Assembly: GCF_003268025.1 (NCBI RefSeq)
Contig: NZ_QLUW01000001.1
Span: 1,736,001-1,800,000, forward strand
Length of the DNA: 64,000 bases
Reading direction: 5' to 3'
Source of the DNA: Paenibacillus montanisoli
Lineage (GTDB): Bacteria > Bacillota > Bacilli > Paenibacillales > Paenibacillaceae
The notes under the pieces are model-generated. The model was not told the origin of the DNA, searched no databases, and worked only from the letters and a program-made list of their open reading frames with translations. Shown in pieces: positions 17,579-26,515 of the stretch (positions are counted from its first letter, which is position 1; each line of letters opens with the position of its first letter). Made by a program: the position numbers and the translations under genes.

Positions 17579-18214
17579 TTAGCGAAGCCTCGGCAGCAGC
17601 GGGCGCAGAATGCCGATCAAGAACGTGGCGCAGACCGCTTTTACCATATCTCCGAACAAGAAAGGATAGCAGCCGCTAATCATGGCTTCGGAAAACGATA
17701 ATTTGGCTTTATAAGCAAGCCACGGTACGCCGCCGACATACGCGAGGACGACGCTGAACAGTACGAGGCTGAGGAAAAGCAGCAGCATCTGTCTGCGATT
17801 CAATTTGTTCGTCCGCGAGAAGAGGCGATCGCTGGCGAAGCCGATCAGAAGCGCAGAAATCGGGAACATCCATATGTAACCGCCGGTTGCGCCGAAAATA
17901 ATGCTCAGCCCGCCGTTGCCATGCAGAAGCGGCAAGCCTGCCGCCGTGAGCAGGACGACGATCGCGATGCTCCAGAAGCCGAACCGGGCGCCAAGCAGAC
18001 CGCCTGCCAGCATGATGGCGAACGTCTGCAGCGTGATCGGCACGGATGTGAAGCCAAGCGGTATGCTGACATAGCCAAAGGCGATGAACAGAGCGGCGAA
18101 CAGCGCCGTAAAGACGATGCCGCGGATCCAATAGGCGGAACCGGACTGCGGACTTGCCGAGATCGGTTCGTGCACCGGGGAATTCGGGCTTGATGGGGTT
18201 GTCGTGGTTTCCAT
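17579..18214 (-). CDS. bioY: BioY: biotin-binding S component of an ECF transporter
   Basis: 211 residues from ATG 18214 behind GAGGAG; TTG 18220 is a poorer start. After a ~30-residue polar N-terminus come about six membrane helices. The landmarks GFTSVPITLQTFAIMLAGGL and the GGYIWMFP stretch are typical of BioY, which binds biotin in the membrane. The gene is divergent from the two ECF energising genes with a BirA operator between them, so supply of transporter would follow biotin status. Confidence 0.92.
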   Translation of the reverse strand: METTTTPSSPNSPVHEPISASPQSGSAYWIRGIVFTALFAALFIAFGYVSIPLGFTSVPITLQTFAIMLAGGLLGARFGFWSIAIVVLLTAAGLPLLHGNGGLSIIFGATGGYIWMFPISALLIGFASDRLFSRTNKLNRRQMLLLFLSLVLFSVVLAYVGGVPWLAYKAKLSFSEAMISGCYPFLFGDMVKAVCATFLIGILRPLLPRLR

Positions 18215-18233
18215 TGTCAATTCTCCTCTCTAG

Positions 18234-18264
18234 TGTTAACCTTGTTATCTATATGAGGTTAACA
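18234..18264. promoter_or_regulatory. BirA operator between bioY and the ECF genes
   Basis: TGTTAACC (18234-18241), 15 bases, GGTTAACA (18257-18264): a perfect inverted repeat matching the Gram-positive BirA site. Biotinyl-AMP-loaded BirA should bind here and repress bioY, and because the site lies between divergent genes it probably also controls ecfA. Confidence 0.88.
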
Positions 18265-18311
18265 ATTGAAATAGTAACATGTGGGAATCCATTTGGGAAG
18301 AGGGGACTAAC

Positions 18312-19166
18312 ATGACGTACATAAATAGCTCCGAAAGCTTGGTTTTGCAGGATGTCTCGATTGACCGAATATTGGAAAACGGTCAGATTGTCCCTCGATT
18401 GCAGCAGCTTGACTTCGCGCTCGCGCCCGGGGAATGGGTCAATCTGGCCGGTGTCAACGGAAGCGGCAAATCGTCGTTAGCGAGGCTGCTTGCCGGGTTA
18501 ACAATTGAAGGCGTGCGGGGGACCTGGAGCCGCGGCTTTGCAGGAAACCGGCCGTCTCCTTATATAATGCAGCATCCGGACGCGCAGCTGTTTGCGGAAA
18601 CGCCGCGCGAAGAGGTCCGGTTTGCGCTCGAATGGCGCCGCTTGGAACCTGATATGATTATGCAGCTTACGGAGGAGATTCTTGCTTTTACCGGTTTAAC
18701 CGCGATCGGGGATACGCCGTGGGAGCATCTATCCGGGGGGCAGCGGCAGCTGGCTGCGGTAGCTGCGGCGTCAGCAGGCGAATCGCCGCTTATCGTCTTC
18801 GATGAAGCGACTTCGATGCTTGACGAGCAATCGATGCAGCTCGTTTACCGGCTGGCCCGGAAGCTAAACGAGCGAGGGACGGCGGTCGTCTGGGTGACGC
18901 AGCGGCTGCAGGAAATCGAAGCGTCATCGCGCGTAGCGGCGCTCACGGAAGGGCAGATCGTATTCGACGGCACGGGGCATGCTTTCCTTTACGGCGCGGA
19001 CGATGAAACTGGCTTGACGCCGTGCCAGGCTTGCGGATTGCGGCTTCCGTATCTGTCCGCCTTGGCCCTAGAGCTGGGCAGGCTCGGCAAGCTTCAACCT
19101 CCCTATCCGGAAACGCCTGAAGAATGGGAAGCCGTGCTTCAAGGCATAGTGGCGGTGCCGGTATGA
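18312..19166 (+). CDS. ecfA: ECF transporter ATPase (EcfA)
   Basis: 284 residues from ATG 18312 (GAAGAGGGG upstream; the longer frame begins at 18279 without a ribosome site). ABC ATPase with Walker A GVNGSGKSS (47-55), Q-loop region IMQHPDAQLF (EcfA-type), signature LSGGQRQ and Walker B LIVFDEAT. It would energise biotin uptake with BioY. It overlaps the next gene by four bases (ATGA), which carries the second ATPase and the membrane scaffold. Confidence 0.9.
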   Translation: MTYINSSESLVLQDVSIDRILENGQIVPRLQQLDFALAPGEWVNLAGVNGSGKSSLARLLAGLTIEGVRGTWSRGFAGNRPSPYIMQHPDAQLFAETPREEVRFALEWRRLEPDMIMQLTEEILAFTGLTAIGDTPWEHLSGGQRQLAAVAAASAGESPLIVFDEATSMLDEQSMQLVYRLARKLNERGTAVVWVTQRLQEIEASSRVAALTEGQIVFDGTGHAFLYGADDETGLTPCQACGLRLPYLSALALELGRLGKLQPPYPETPEEWEAVLQGIVAVPV

Positions 19167-20833
19167 CGCTGGTCATCGAAGGTTTGAAAATGACGCGAGC
19201 GCGGGCCGATAAGGGGATGTCCAATACGCATACCGGCGCGCTCCGGCTTGAAGCCGGGACCATTACGGTATTGCTGGGCGCAAATGGCGTCGGCAAGACA
19301 AGATTTATGGAAACGATTGCAGGGTTGCGGGATCCCGATGGGCTTGCGATTTCGTATGGAACCGAGCCGTTATGGATACGGAAAAACAGCCGGCTGCGGA
19401 GCAACATGCTGCTTCGCAATGAGAAGGCGATGCTCGCTTACAGCTATTCCTGCCAATCGCCGGAGGAGCAATTGTTTGCGCGGTCTGTTCACGACGAACT
19501 CCAATATGTACTTCGACCGTATCAGCTTGATCATGCGGTAAGCGAACTTAGATGCCGGGAAGTATTGGCCGCTGTCGGCTGGGATGAGAGTTGGCTCGAC
19601 CGCGACCCTTATTTGATGAGCGGGGGAGAGCGCAGGCGCACGGCCTTAGCGAGCATGTTCGCTGCGCCCGCAGCCTGGCTGCTGCTTGACGAACCGACGG
19701 CCGGCTTGGATGCTGCCGGTCACGAGAGGCTGGGCATACGGCTTAAACGGAGCGCGGCCGAAGGGAAAGGCGTGCTGCTGATCTCGCATGAGAGCGATTG
19801 GGCTCTTCAATTGGCGGATCATGTGCTTATCATGCATATGAACGGGAGCGTGCAGCTTGCGAATCGAGAGGAGCTGCTCGCAAACCCCGGCCTGTTGGAG
19901 GAGGCCGGCATGGAAATACCGGCATGGCTTCGGGTCGCGCATCGGATGATGTGCATAGGCGTTCCGCCAGAACAAATCTGGCGTCCGGCCGATTCGGCAG
20001 CCCACGCTGCGGTTGCCATCCATCGGGACGCTGAGTCAAAGCTGCTTCGTAAGCGGCAGGACCGCCGAATTCCGTTTGCGAAACGCGATTCCGAGAAACC
20101 GCTGTCGCCGCTCTCCAATTTCGATCCGAGGGCCGTATGGCTTGCTTATATTTTATTTTCCGCGGCTATTCTCATTCAATCCACCTGGACTGGGCTTGGA
20201 GCGATGGCGCTGCTTGTGGCTCTGTCGATCCATCTCGGGAAAATACCGCTTCGACGCTGGCGCGGCGCCATTATGGCACTCACCGCCTTCACGATCTCCG
20301 TTGCGCTGCTTGCCGGTCTGGGTCCGCAGGAAGACGGCGGATATTGGAGCACCGATGCCGCGCTTGCGTCGCTCCAATCGCTGCTTCGGCCGCTGCTGGC
20401 GATGCTGCTAGGGTTCGGCTTGCCGCTAGCCGTCACGCCGCTGCGTCTTAGGCGGTCGCTGGAGCAGCTGTTCGCTGTGTTCGGCCGCCTTCCGCAATGG
20501 GGGACTAAATTGATTTTGACGGTCACGCTGCTATTGCGTTTCATTCCGGTTCTCTTATCGGAATGGGAACGGTTCGCCCGGATCGGCATGGCCAGGGGCA
20601 AACGAATCCGGCGTACGCCGGGCGGTGCGTTCAAGCGTCTGCAGGAGACTTCCATTCCCTTCATGCTGGCTCTCTTCCGGCTTGGCGAGCAGGTATCGGA
20701 CGCTCTAGAGAGCAGAGGGGTAAGCATGGAGCGCCAGCCTACGCTGCTGATTACCGAGCGATGGAAAGGCCGCGACTCTCTGCTTGCGGCGGCAAGCGCT
20801 GCCATTCTGCTTATTTTCTGGTTATGGCAATAG
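19163..20833 (+). CDS. EcfA-EcfT fusion: second ECF ATPase joined to the transmembrane scaffold
   Basis: 556 residues; ATG 19163 overlaps the ecfA stop. Residues 1-245 are an ABC ATPase (Walker A GANGVGKT at 39-46, signature LMSGGERRR, Walker B WLLLDEPTAG). After a ~70-residue basic linker, residues about 320-556 form an EcfT-like membrane protein with several hydrophobic helices and the coupling motifs ARG (IGMARGKRIRR) and SRG (ALESRGV). Usually EcfA2 and EcfT are separate genes, so this is a natural one-chain version. With EcfA and BioY it makes a complete biotin importer. Confidence 0.88.
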   Translation: MTLVIEGLKMTRARADKGMSNTHTGALRLEAGTITVLLGANGVGKTRFMETIAGLRDPDGLAISYGTEPLWIRKNSRLRSNMLLRNEKAMLAYSYSCQSPEEQLFARSVHDELQYVLRPYQLDHAVSELRCREVLAAVGWDESWLDRDPYLMSGGERRRTALASMFAAPAAWLLLDEPTAGLDAAGHERLGIRLKRSAAEGKGVLLISHESDWALQLADHVLIMHMNGSVQLANREELLANPGLLEEAGMEIPAWLRVAHRMMCIGVPPEQIWRPADSAAHAAVAIHRDAESKLLRKRQDRRIPFAKRDSEKPLSPLSNFDPRAVWLAYILFSAAILIQSTWTGLGAMALLVALSIHLGKIPLRRWRGAIMALTAFTISVALLAGLGPQEDGGYWSTDAALASLQSLLRPLLAMLLGFGLPLAVTPLRLRRSLEQLFAVFGRLPQWGTKLILTVTLLLRFIPVLLSEWERFARIGMARGKRIRRTPGGAFKRLQETSIPFMLALFRLGEQVSDALESRGVSMERQPTLLITERWKGRDSLLAAASAAILLIFWLWQ

Positions 20834-20899
20834 GCAATTCCCTTGGAATCGGCTATGATAGAACAAGTGTCCATTATCGAAAGGAGTGTCCGGCCAGCC

Positions 20900-21979
20900 A
20901 TGACGACGCCGATTCAGCCCAAGCTTGACCGAGACTATATACACCGCCTGTTGGAGCTGCTTCTGACTACCCCAAGCCCCAGCGGATTTTGCATGGCGAT
21001 CATGCGCATCATTCAAGAGGAAGCCGCGAAGCTCGGCTACGCTCTCGAAATAACGCCGAAAGGCAATGGCATCATTACGATTCCAGGCATCGACCACCGG
21101 GATGACGAAGTTATCGCGCTGACAGCGCATGTCGATACGCTCGGCGCTATGGTCCGCTCGATCAAATCGTCGGGAACGCTGCGCTTTACGCCGGTTGGCG
21201 GCTATTCCATGCATACGGTAGAAAGCGAATACTGCCGGATTCATACGCGTGACGGTCGCGCGTACGAAGGCACGGTGCTTACGACAAAGCCATCCGTACA
21301 CGTATTTTCCGATGTCCGCGAGCTGAAGCGGGATGAAGCGAATATGGAAATCCGCATCGACGAGCCCGTTACTTCGAAGGAAGATGTCCTGAAGCTCGGC
21401 ATCGCTCCGGGGGACTTCGTTTCTTGGGATGCACGGCCGCGGTTCTTTTCAAACGGCTACATCAAGTCGCGGCATTTGGACGATAAAGCCAGCGTAGCCG
21501 CCATCTTCGGCATTCTGGAGTGGTTGAAGCGCGAAGGAAAGGCGCCTCTACGCACGGTGAAAGCGATTATTTCGACGTATGAAGAGGTCGGGCATGGCAG
21601 CTCGCATATCCCAGCTGACATTACCGAGATGATTGCCGTCGACATGGGAGCGATCGGAGATGATCTGTCGGCAACCGAGCGCGACGTTTCGATCTGCGCG
21701 AAGGATTCCACCGGCCCTTACGATTACGGAATGACGACGAAACTGATCGACCTGGCCAAACGGGAAAATATTCCATATGCCATCGACATTTATCCGCATT
21801 ACGGCTCGGACGCATCCGCGGCATTGCGCGGCGGAAGCAACATCAAGGCCGCGTTGATCGGGCCTGGCGTGCACGCTTCGCACAGCATGGAGCGTACGCA
21901 TAGCGAAGCCATTTTGGGTACGGCCGCGCTGCTTCTGGCTTATGTGATGGAGCCTCGTCCACATGAAATGAACGCATGA
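20900..21979 (+). CDS. M42 family metallopeptidase (aminopeptidase)
   Basis: 359 residues from ATG 20900 behind AAAGGAGTG. Dinuclear-metal ligands of the M42/M20 clan are seen in order: TAHVDTLG, HLDDKAS, STYEEVGHG (catalytic Glu-Glu), VDMG, and a late GVHASHSMERTH. Family members are large oligomeric cytosolic aminopeptidases acting on peptides. It follows the ECF fusion by 66 bases without a terminator, so read-through from the biotin genes is possible, but its role is probably independent. Confidence 0.88.
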   Translation: MTTPIQPKLDRDYIHRLLELLLTTPSPSGFCMAIMRIIQEEAAKLGYALEITPKGNGIITIPGIDHRDDEVIALTAHVDTLGAMVRSIKSSGTLRFTPVGGYSMHTVESEYCRIHTRDGRAYEGTVLTTKPSVHVFSDVRELKRDEANMEIRIDEPVTSKEDVLKLGIAPGDFVSWDARPRFFSNGYIKSRHLDDKASVAAIFGILEWLKREGKAPLRTVKAIISTYEEVGHGSSHIPADITEMIAVDMGAIGDDLSATERDVSICAKDSTGPYDYGMTTKLIDLAKRENIPYAIDIYPHYGSDASAALRGGSNIKAALIGPGVHASHSMERTHSEAILGTAALLLAYVMEPRPHEMNA

Positions 21980-21995
21980 TAGGAAAAATTACGAG

Positions 21996-22025
21996 TAGAC
22001 AATAGCGAAACGAACATTATATGAT
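21996..22025 (+). promoter_or_regulatory. Sigma-A promoter of the 22045 gene
   Basis: TAGACA (21996-22001), an 18-base spacer and TATGAT (22020-22025), only 20 bases before the start codon. Confidence 0.55.
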
Positions 22026-22044
22026 GAATGATGGGTGATTGACT

Positions 22045-22680
22045 ATGACAACAAACAACGTATCCAATCCGAACGATACGCAAGAGCAGACAGGTGGCAT
22101 TCCGGAAGAGGAATTCAAACGTTTGATTAAAGCCTTGCATGACAACGCGCTTAAAGCGCTTCGCTTTAAATTCGAAGAAGACCAAGTGGATGGTCAAGTA
22201 TTGAACCATGAAGTGTACGGCCCGATTTTCACCTACAAGATCGAAGTGAAAGACGGACATAAGTATGCGTGCGGCTTCTTTATGCGCGAGCTGCTCAACG
22301 TATTCCAAAACAACGAAGATCCTTCGCTCTGGCTGGCATCGTTCTTCCTGGATCTGATGGATTCGGAAGGGGAGCGTTTGCTTCCGATGCCTCCGCAAAC
22401 CGAGGACGAGGCTAAAGCGTTGATCGATAATGTGATCGTGCCGTATTGCGCGAAGACGATTCGCGCGGAGTTCCCGGACGAGCTGGTTCACGTCGACCTG
22501 GACTTGAACGAACAGCACGGCGCCGTGCTTGAAGCCGGCTTCACGTCAATTAGCGATGGCAATAACGTATGCGCGCTGCCGCTCCACATGCTGATTGCGC
22601 ATCATCTCTTGAACCGCGACCCGGCTGAGCCGATCATTCAAGGCCTGTACCGCATTCGCGAGGAGCATGGACTGGATTAA
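22045..22680 (+). CDS. Conserved hypothetical cytoplasmic protein
   Basis: 211 residues from ATG 22045. Acidic, no signal peptide, no membrane span, no known motif. It begins with a Gln/Asn/Thr-rich, probably disordered tail, then a helical region (EEEFKRLIKALHDNALKALR) and a mixed strand/helix body. I do not recognise a named family. A clear promoter and terminator make it a single-gene unit. Confidence 0.75.
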   Translation: MTTNNVSNPNDTQEQTGGIPEEEFKRLIKALHDNALKALRFKFEEDQVDGQVLNHEVYGPIFTYKIEVKDGHKYACGFFMRELLNVFQNNEDPSLWLASFFLDLMDSEGERLLPMPPQTEDEAKALIDNVIVPYCAKTIRAEFPDELVHVDLDLNEQHGAVLEAGFTSISDGNNVCALPLHMLIAHHLLNRDPAEPIIQGLYRIREEHGLD

Positions 22681-22684
22681 TTTG

Positions 22685-22720
22685 CAAAAAGCCGACTGCA
22701 GGTGTGCAGTCGGCTTTTTG
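22685..22720 (+). terminator. Strong terminator of the 22045 gene
   Basis: AAAAAGCCGACTGCA pairs perfectly with TGCAGTCGGCTTTTT around a four-base loop. Confidence 0.88.
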
Positions 22721-22726
22721 ATTGCG

Positions 22727-22776
22727 AAGAGGCCGTCACTTGAAGTAGATACATCTACTTTAAGTGACGGCCTCTT
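22727..22776 (-). terminator. Very long hairpin terminator of the EamA transporter gene
   Basis: Arms 22727-22749 and 22754-22776 pair over about 23 bases with one mismatch around a four-base loop. It lies four bases past the stop codon of the minus-strand gene. The A/T ends let it act in both directions, back to back with the previous terminator. Confidence 0.8.
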
Positions 22777-22780
22777 TTGG

Positions 22781-23701
22781 TTAAGCGCTGAGCGCTTCGT
22801 TCTTCACTTCTATGGGTGCCTGATTCTCGGCGCGCATGTAAAGGACGAGGCCTACGATGATGAACGCGCCGCCGATCAGCTGGAAGCCGGTGATCATCTC
22901 GCGGAACAGCAGGATGCCGAGCAGACTGGCGCCGACCGGCTCCGCGAGCACGGACATGGAAATCGTGGTCGGCTTCACATATTTCAGCAGCCAGTTGAAG
23001 ATCATATGCCCGAAGACGGTCGGGACGATGGCCAGCAGCAGAAACACGAGCCACTCGCGCTGCTCGTACCCAAGAACCGGTATTCCCGTAGCGGCGTTAT
23101 AGATGGCGAAGCAAGCCGTCGTTACGCCGAAGACGATGAAGCTGTACAGATAGGACGATACGCGCTTCAAAATCTGTTTGGCGATCAGCATGTTGACCGC
23201 AACGGCCAGTGCCCCGAAGAAGGACAGAGCGTCGCCGTAGAAGGCGGTCTGCGACAGCGAAATATCGCCCGAACCGATGCTCATGGCGCCGACGAGGGCG
23301 ACGATCATGCCGACCACGGCAAGCTTGCGCGGTATGTCCTTAAAGATCATAAATGCGCCGACCATGACAAATACCGGCTCAAGCGCCAAGATGATCGTGG
23401 AGCTCGCGATCGATGTATAGTCCAGTGAAGCCATCCATAACAGAAAATGAAGCGCGAGGAAGAATCCGGCGGCAATCAGAAGCAGCCAGTCTTTACGCGA
23501 GATGGCTTTCATGGCAGGCAGTTGCTTGAAGCCGAACGGCAGCATCAGAATAAAGGTGAAAAGCATGCGGTACATCCCTTGGACGGAAACGGGCGCGTCG
23601 GAATAACGGACCAGAATCGGCGCGAACGAGATGGCCAGCATGCCCACGATTAGCGGGATCACCGGCGAAAAAGGCAATTTGGATGAAGACGGCGATGTCA
23701 T
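22781..23701 (-). CDS. EamA/DMT family transporter
   Basis: 306 residues with about ten hydrophobic helices arranged as two EamA repeats of five (residues ~12-145 and ~155-290). GAAGGAAA precedes the ATG on the minus strand. AEPVGASLLGILLFREMITG near residue 262 and LEPVFVMVGAFMIFKD near 106 are the duplicated signature. Such proteins export metabolites or amino acids; the substrate cannot be predicted here. It is monocistronic. Confidence 0.85.
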   Translation of the reverse strand: MTSPSSSKLPFSPVIPLIVGMLAISFAPILVRYSDAPVSVQGMYRMLFTFILMLPFGFKQLPAMKAISRKDWLLLIAAGFFLALHFLLWMASLDYTSIASSTIILALEPVFVMVGAFMIFKDIPRKLAVVGMIVALVGAMSIGSGDISLSQTAFYGDALSFFGALAVAVNMLIAKQILKRVSSYLYSFIVFGVTTACFAIYNAATGIPVLGYEQREWLVFLLLAIVPTVFGHMIFNWLLKYVKPTTISMSVLAEPVGASLLGILLFREMITGFQLIGGAFIIVGLVLYMRAENQAPIEVKNEALSA

Positions 23702-23946
23702 GACATTTTCCTTCCTATATGGCTTTCGATTTCAAGTATGAACGGTGCGACCTATCCCATTATGCACACAAAGGCCAGTCCTAGCAAGGGAAAGCAATGA
23801 ATTGGCAGATCGCTCCGTGGAGATCGTAATAAACGAAAATGAATTCGTCATAATGTGTTCATTTGTCTATGCGCAATAAGCGACGAGCTAATGATATGAT
23901 GGGGAAAAGAAGGCATGTAAGCTGCCGGAAGAGGGGGAGACTGGAC

Positions 23947-24096
23947 ATGGGTGTGCCTGCAGGGGTTTGGATCGCAGCAGCGGTTATAGCGGTTGTTCTC
24001 ACTTGGATGACGATCTGGGTAACCAATAAAGCCTACTCCAAACGATGGGAAGATCATAACGTGGAGAACGAGCCGGGCCGTAACAAGAACGGATAG
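23947..24096 (+). CDS. Small single-span membrane protein
   Basis: 49 residues from ATG 23947 after GGGGGAGACTGGAC. One hydrophobic span (VWIAAAVIAVVLTWMTIWV, about 7-25) is followed by a charged tail (NKAYSKRWEDHNVENEPGRN). The open frame upstream (to 23863) lacks a ribosome site. Short proteins of this layout are common in Bacillales and mostly uncharacterised. A terminator follows 39 bases later. Confidence 0.65.
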   Translation: MGVPAGVWIAAAVIAVVLTWMTIWVTNKAYSKRWEDHNVENEPGRNKNG

Positions 24097-24134
24097 CCGT
24101 TCATTGACATTGAAGCAGCTAGCATTCTATAATT

Positions 24135-24163
24135 AAAGCGAAACCTTATGGTTTCGCTTTTTT
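24135..24163 (+). terminator. Rho-independent terminator
   Basis: AAAGCGAAACC (24135-24145) pairs perfectly with GGTTTCGCTTT, loop TTAT, six T. Confidence 0.85.
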
Positions 24164-24273
24164 CAATCCATATGACTTCTTAATTGGACAAGATCAGAAA
24201 ATGCGGTTCCGGCAACCGATAAAGTGAAGTCCAACATCGAATACTAGTCTGTGAAGGAGATGGGATCCGCACA

Positions 24274-24696
24274 ATGGAAACGCAAAACAAGATACCCGAT
24301 ATCAATCAAACGCTCGTTTTTAAAGCCCCGATCCAGAAGGTGTGGGCTGCGGTTTCAACCTCGGAAGGCCTTGGCGCATGGTTTATGCCGAACGATATGG
24401 AAGCCGTTGTCGGCCATGCGTTCAAAATCGATGCGGGGCCATTCGGCATTCAGCCTTGCGTTGTAAAGGAAGTCGAAGAGCCGAACCGGATTGCCTTCAG
24501 CTGGGGCAAGGATTGGACCATTACGTTTATACTGAACGAGCTGGCGGACAACCAGACGGAATGCACGCTCATCCATTCCGGCTGGAAGGCGGATACCGTC
24601 ACCGAGTTCGGCTTGCCGCATGCGGTTATCCGCGAGCGGATGAACGAAGGCTGGGTGGGCCTGCATCAAGCTCTCGGCAGATATGTAGAGGCTTAA
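24274..24696 (+). CDS. SRPBCC/AHSA1 family protein
   Basis: 140 residues, ATG behind GAAGGAGATGGG. START-like ligand-binding fold: TLVFKAPIQKVWAAVSTSEG at the N-terminus, the central WFMPNDMEAVVG, and a C-terminal helix MNEGWVGLHQALGRYVE are classic AHSA1 features. It is separated by one base from an ArsR-type regulator, a pair often seen together in Bacillota and Actinobacteria; the regulator probably controls both. Ligand unknown. Confidence 0.85.
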   Translation: METQNKIPDINQTLVFKAPIQKVWAAVSTSEGLGAWFMPNDMEAVVGHAFKIDAGPFGIQPCVVKEVEEPNRIAFSWGKDWTITFILNELADNQTECTLIHSGWKADTVTEFGLPHAVIRERMNEGWVGLHQALGRYVEA

Positions 24697-24697
24697 G

Positions 24698-25021
24698 ATG
24701 GCTCTTCCGTCAGGGAAGCATGACGTGTTCCAGGCGATCGCCGATCCGACCCGGCGAGAGGTGCTGAAGCTGCTCGTGGATCAAGAAATGCCGGTTACGG
24801 CCATTTCGGGACATTTTCCGATGACGCGCACCGCCGTTTCCAAGCACCTTCGCATTCTGGCCGAAGCCGGCCTCGTAAAAGAGCGGAAGGTAGGACGGGA
24901 AACGCGTTACCGTCTAGAGACCCAGCCGCTCCAGGAACTGAAGAACTGGCTGAATTACTATGAACGTTATTGGGAAAATAAACTGTCGGCGCTGCAGAGA
25001 TTCGTGGAATCCGAAGATTGA
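24698..25021 (+). CDS. ArsR-family winged-helix repressor
   Basis: 107 residues. DVFQAIADPTRREVLKLLV is the ArsR first helix, and TRTAVSKHLRILAEAGLVKE is the recognition helix region. The metal-binding ELCVCDL motif of metal sensors is absent, so it is likely a non-metal member of the type paired with SRPBCC proteins. One base separates it from the SRPBCC gene, and a terminator begins six bases after its stop. Confidence 0.88.
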   Translation: MALPSGKHDVFQAIADPTRREVLKLLVDQEMPVTAISGHFPMTRTAVSKHLRILAEAGLVKERKVGRETRYRLETQPLQELKNWLNYYERYWENKLSALQRFVESED

Positions 25022-25026
25022 TATAT

Positions 25027-25076
25027 CCGCGGGTAGGACATCGTTAGAATGACGATTCCTAACCGCGGTTTTTTTT
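25027..25076 (+). terminator. Terminator of the SRPBCC-ArsR pair
   Basis: CCGCGGGTAGGA (25027-25038) pairs with TCCTAACCGCGG (25057-25068) with one mismatch, has an inner ATCGT/ACGAT stem, and is followed by eight T. Confidence 0.8.
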
Positions 25077-25205
25077 GATACGCTAAGAGTTGGTAAGGGT
25101 GATATTCACCTTTGTGCAGCAATCAATGAAGGAAAATGGGTGCTTTATACCGAAAGAAGAAGGAAACCGAAGTTTACAAAAAAGCTAGATGAAAGAATGG
25201 CGTAA
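25077..25205 (+). pseudogene. Possible gene remnant without a start codon
   Basis: A 42-codon open stretch encodes a protein-like sequence including GDIHLCAAINEGKWVLYTE and a basic end, closing with TAA at 25203. No ATG, GTG or TTG lies at a plausible start. Codon choice is A-rich, unlike the neighbours. It may be the tail of a decayed gene; otherwise I see nothing in 25077-25328. Confidence 0.3.
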
Positions 25206-25328
25206 AGGCGCATTAGGCGTGTTACATTAACGTATATTGGTGGTACTAGCCAATAAGGCGCGGGGGATGCAAGGATAGCGTGCGGTACGGCTATTTGCCC
25301 GGGATACGGCTTGAAAGGGGAGACGGTG

Positions 25329-26480
25329 GTGGAGAAAGGACCGATTCTAATCCTGACCGGCGATTATGGATCAGGACATATACAAGCATCGCATGCCCTG
25401 CGCAAAGCGCTGTTCGCGCTTCAGCCTGAGCTCAAGGTCGAAGTGATGGATTATATGGCTGAGGCTCACCCCAGAGTCCATCCCATCAGCAAATACGTGT
25501 ATTTGAGCGGCGTCCAAACGTTCCCGAAGACCTATGGCTTTATTTACGGCAAGACGAGGCATCACAACCGGTTGTCCAGCGGTTTGAAATTCGTGCAGGC
25601 GCTTGGACTAGGCAAGTTTCTAACGATGCTGCAGACGGTGAAGCCGGCGGTTGTGGTGTCCACATTCCCGCTGGCGGCAGGCGCAATGTCGTTTATCCGA
25701 GACAACGGTCTTTACGATGTGCCGACCGTTACGGTCATTACGGATTTCACGGATCACAGCTATTGGCTGTATCCGCAGACCGATTATTATGTCGTCGGCT
25801 CGAGCGAGGTCGCCCAAAGCTTGACCAAAGTGGGCGTTCCGCACGAGATCATTTCCGTTACCGGCATTCCGATTCGCTCCGAGTATAACCGCGTCTACGA
25901 TAAAGAGGCGATTCGGGCGGAAGTCGGTCTCGATCCCGATCGCCGCACCTTGCTCGTCATGGGCGGCGGCAATGGGTTGATGGGCCAGGAAGTCGGTGAG
26001 ACGCTATGTATGGCATTGGCGCGCAGGGAGCTCGATATGCAGCTGATCGTCGTGTGCGGGCATAACGACAAATTAAGGCTGCAGCTTTCGCAGCTGAAGT
26101 TCGCGCATAAGCTGCCGATGGTCGTTACCGGCTTTACGGACCGGGTACCGGAGCTGATGGCGGCGTCCGATCTGCTGCTGACCAAATCCGGCGGTTTAAC
26201 GTCATCCGAAGCGCTGGCGGCCGGCCTTCCGATGGTCATTTACAAGCCGCTGCCCGGCCAAGAAATCGACAATGCCAACTACTTGCGACAGTGCGGCGCG
26301 GCCATCCATATCGAAGATGAAATGGAGCTGCTTGGCACGCTGCGCATGCTGCTTGGATCGCAAGCCCGTCTGGAGACGATGCGCAGGCAGGCGAAGAAAG
26401 CGAGCAAGCCGTACTCCGCGGAAGCGGCAGCAAGTCTCGTTGCGGAGCTGGTCGCGCAGTCGAGCCTCCAATCGGGTTAA
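25329..26480 (+). CDS. MGDG synthase/UgtP-type glycosyltransferase
   Basis: 383 residues from GTG 25329, six bases after AAAGGGGAG (TTG 25311 and GTG 25326 are less likely). N-terminal LTGDYGSGHIQASHALRKAL is the signature of the MurG-like diacylglycerol glucosyl/galactosyltransferase group, and the C-terminal half has VVTGFTDRVPELMAASDLLL and TKSGGLTSSEALAAGLPMVI for nucleotide-sugar binding. Enzymes of this group make glycolipids or the lipid anchor of lipoteichoic acid from UDP-sugar and diacylglycerol at the inner membrane face. Close relatives of unknown specificity are common in Paenibacillus. Confidence 0.85.
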   Translation: MEKGPILILTGDYGSGHIQASHALRKALFALQPELKVEVMDYMAEAHPRVHPISKYVYLSGVQTFPKTYGFIYGKTRHHNRLSSGLKFVQALGLGKFLTMLQTVKPAVVVSTFPLAAGAMSFIRDNGLYDVPTVTVITDFTDHSYWLYPQTDYYVVGSSEVAQSLTKVGVPHEIISVTGIPIRSEYNRVYDKEAIRAEVGLDPDRRTLLVMGGGNGLMGQEVGETLCMALARRELDMQLIVVCGHNDKLRLQLSQLKFAHKLPMVVTGFTDRVPELMAASDLLLTKSGGLTSSEALAAGLPMVIYKPLPGQEIDNANYLRQCGAAIHIEDEMELLGTLRMLLGSQARLETMRRQAKKASKPYSAEAAASLVAELVAQSSLQSG

Positions 26481-26515
26481 AGCCATTTTTTCAAAATAGA
26501 AAGGAAACGGTGAAC

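Noticed and set aside
18496..18509. GGTTAACAATTGAA inside ecfA, identical to the right arm and flank of the BirA operator
   Set aside because: Only one half-site, inside coding sequence (reads LTIE); probably coincidence.
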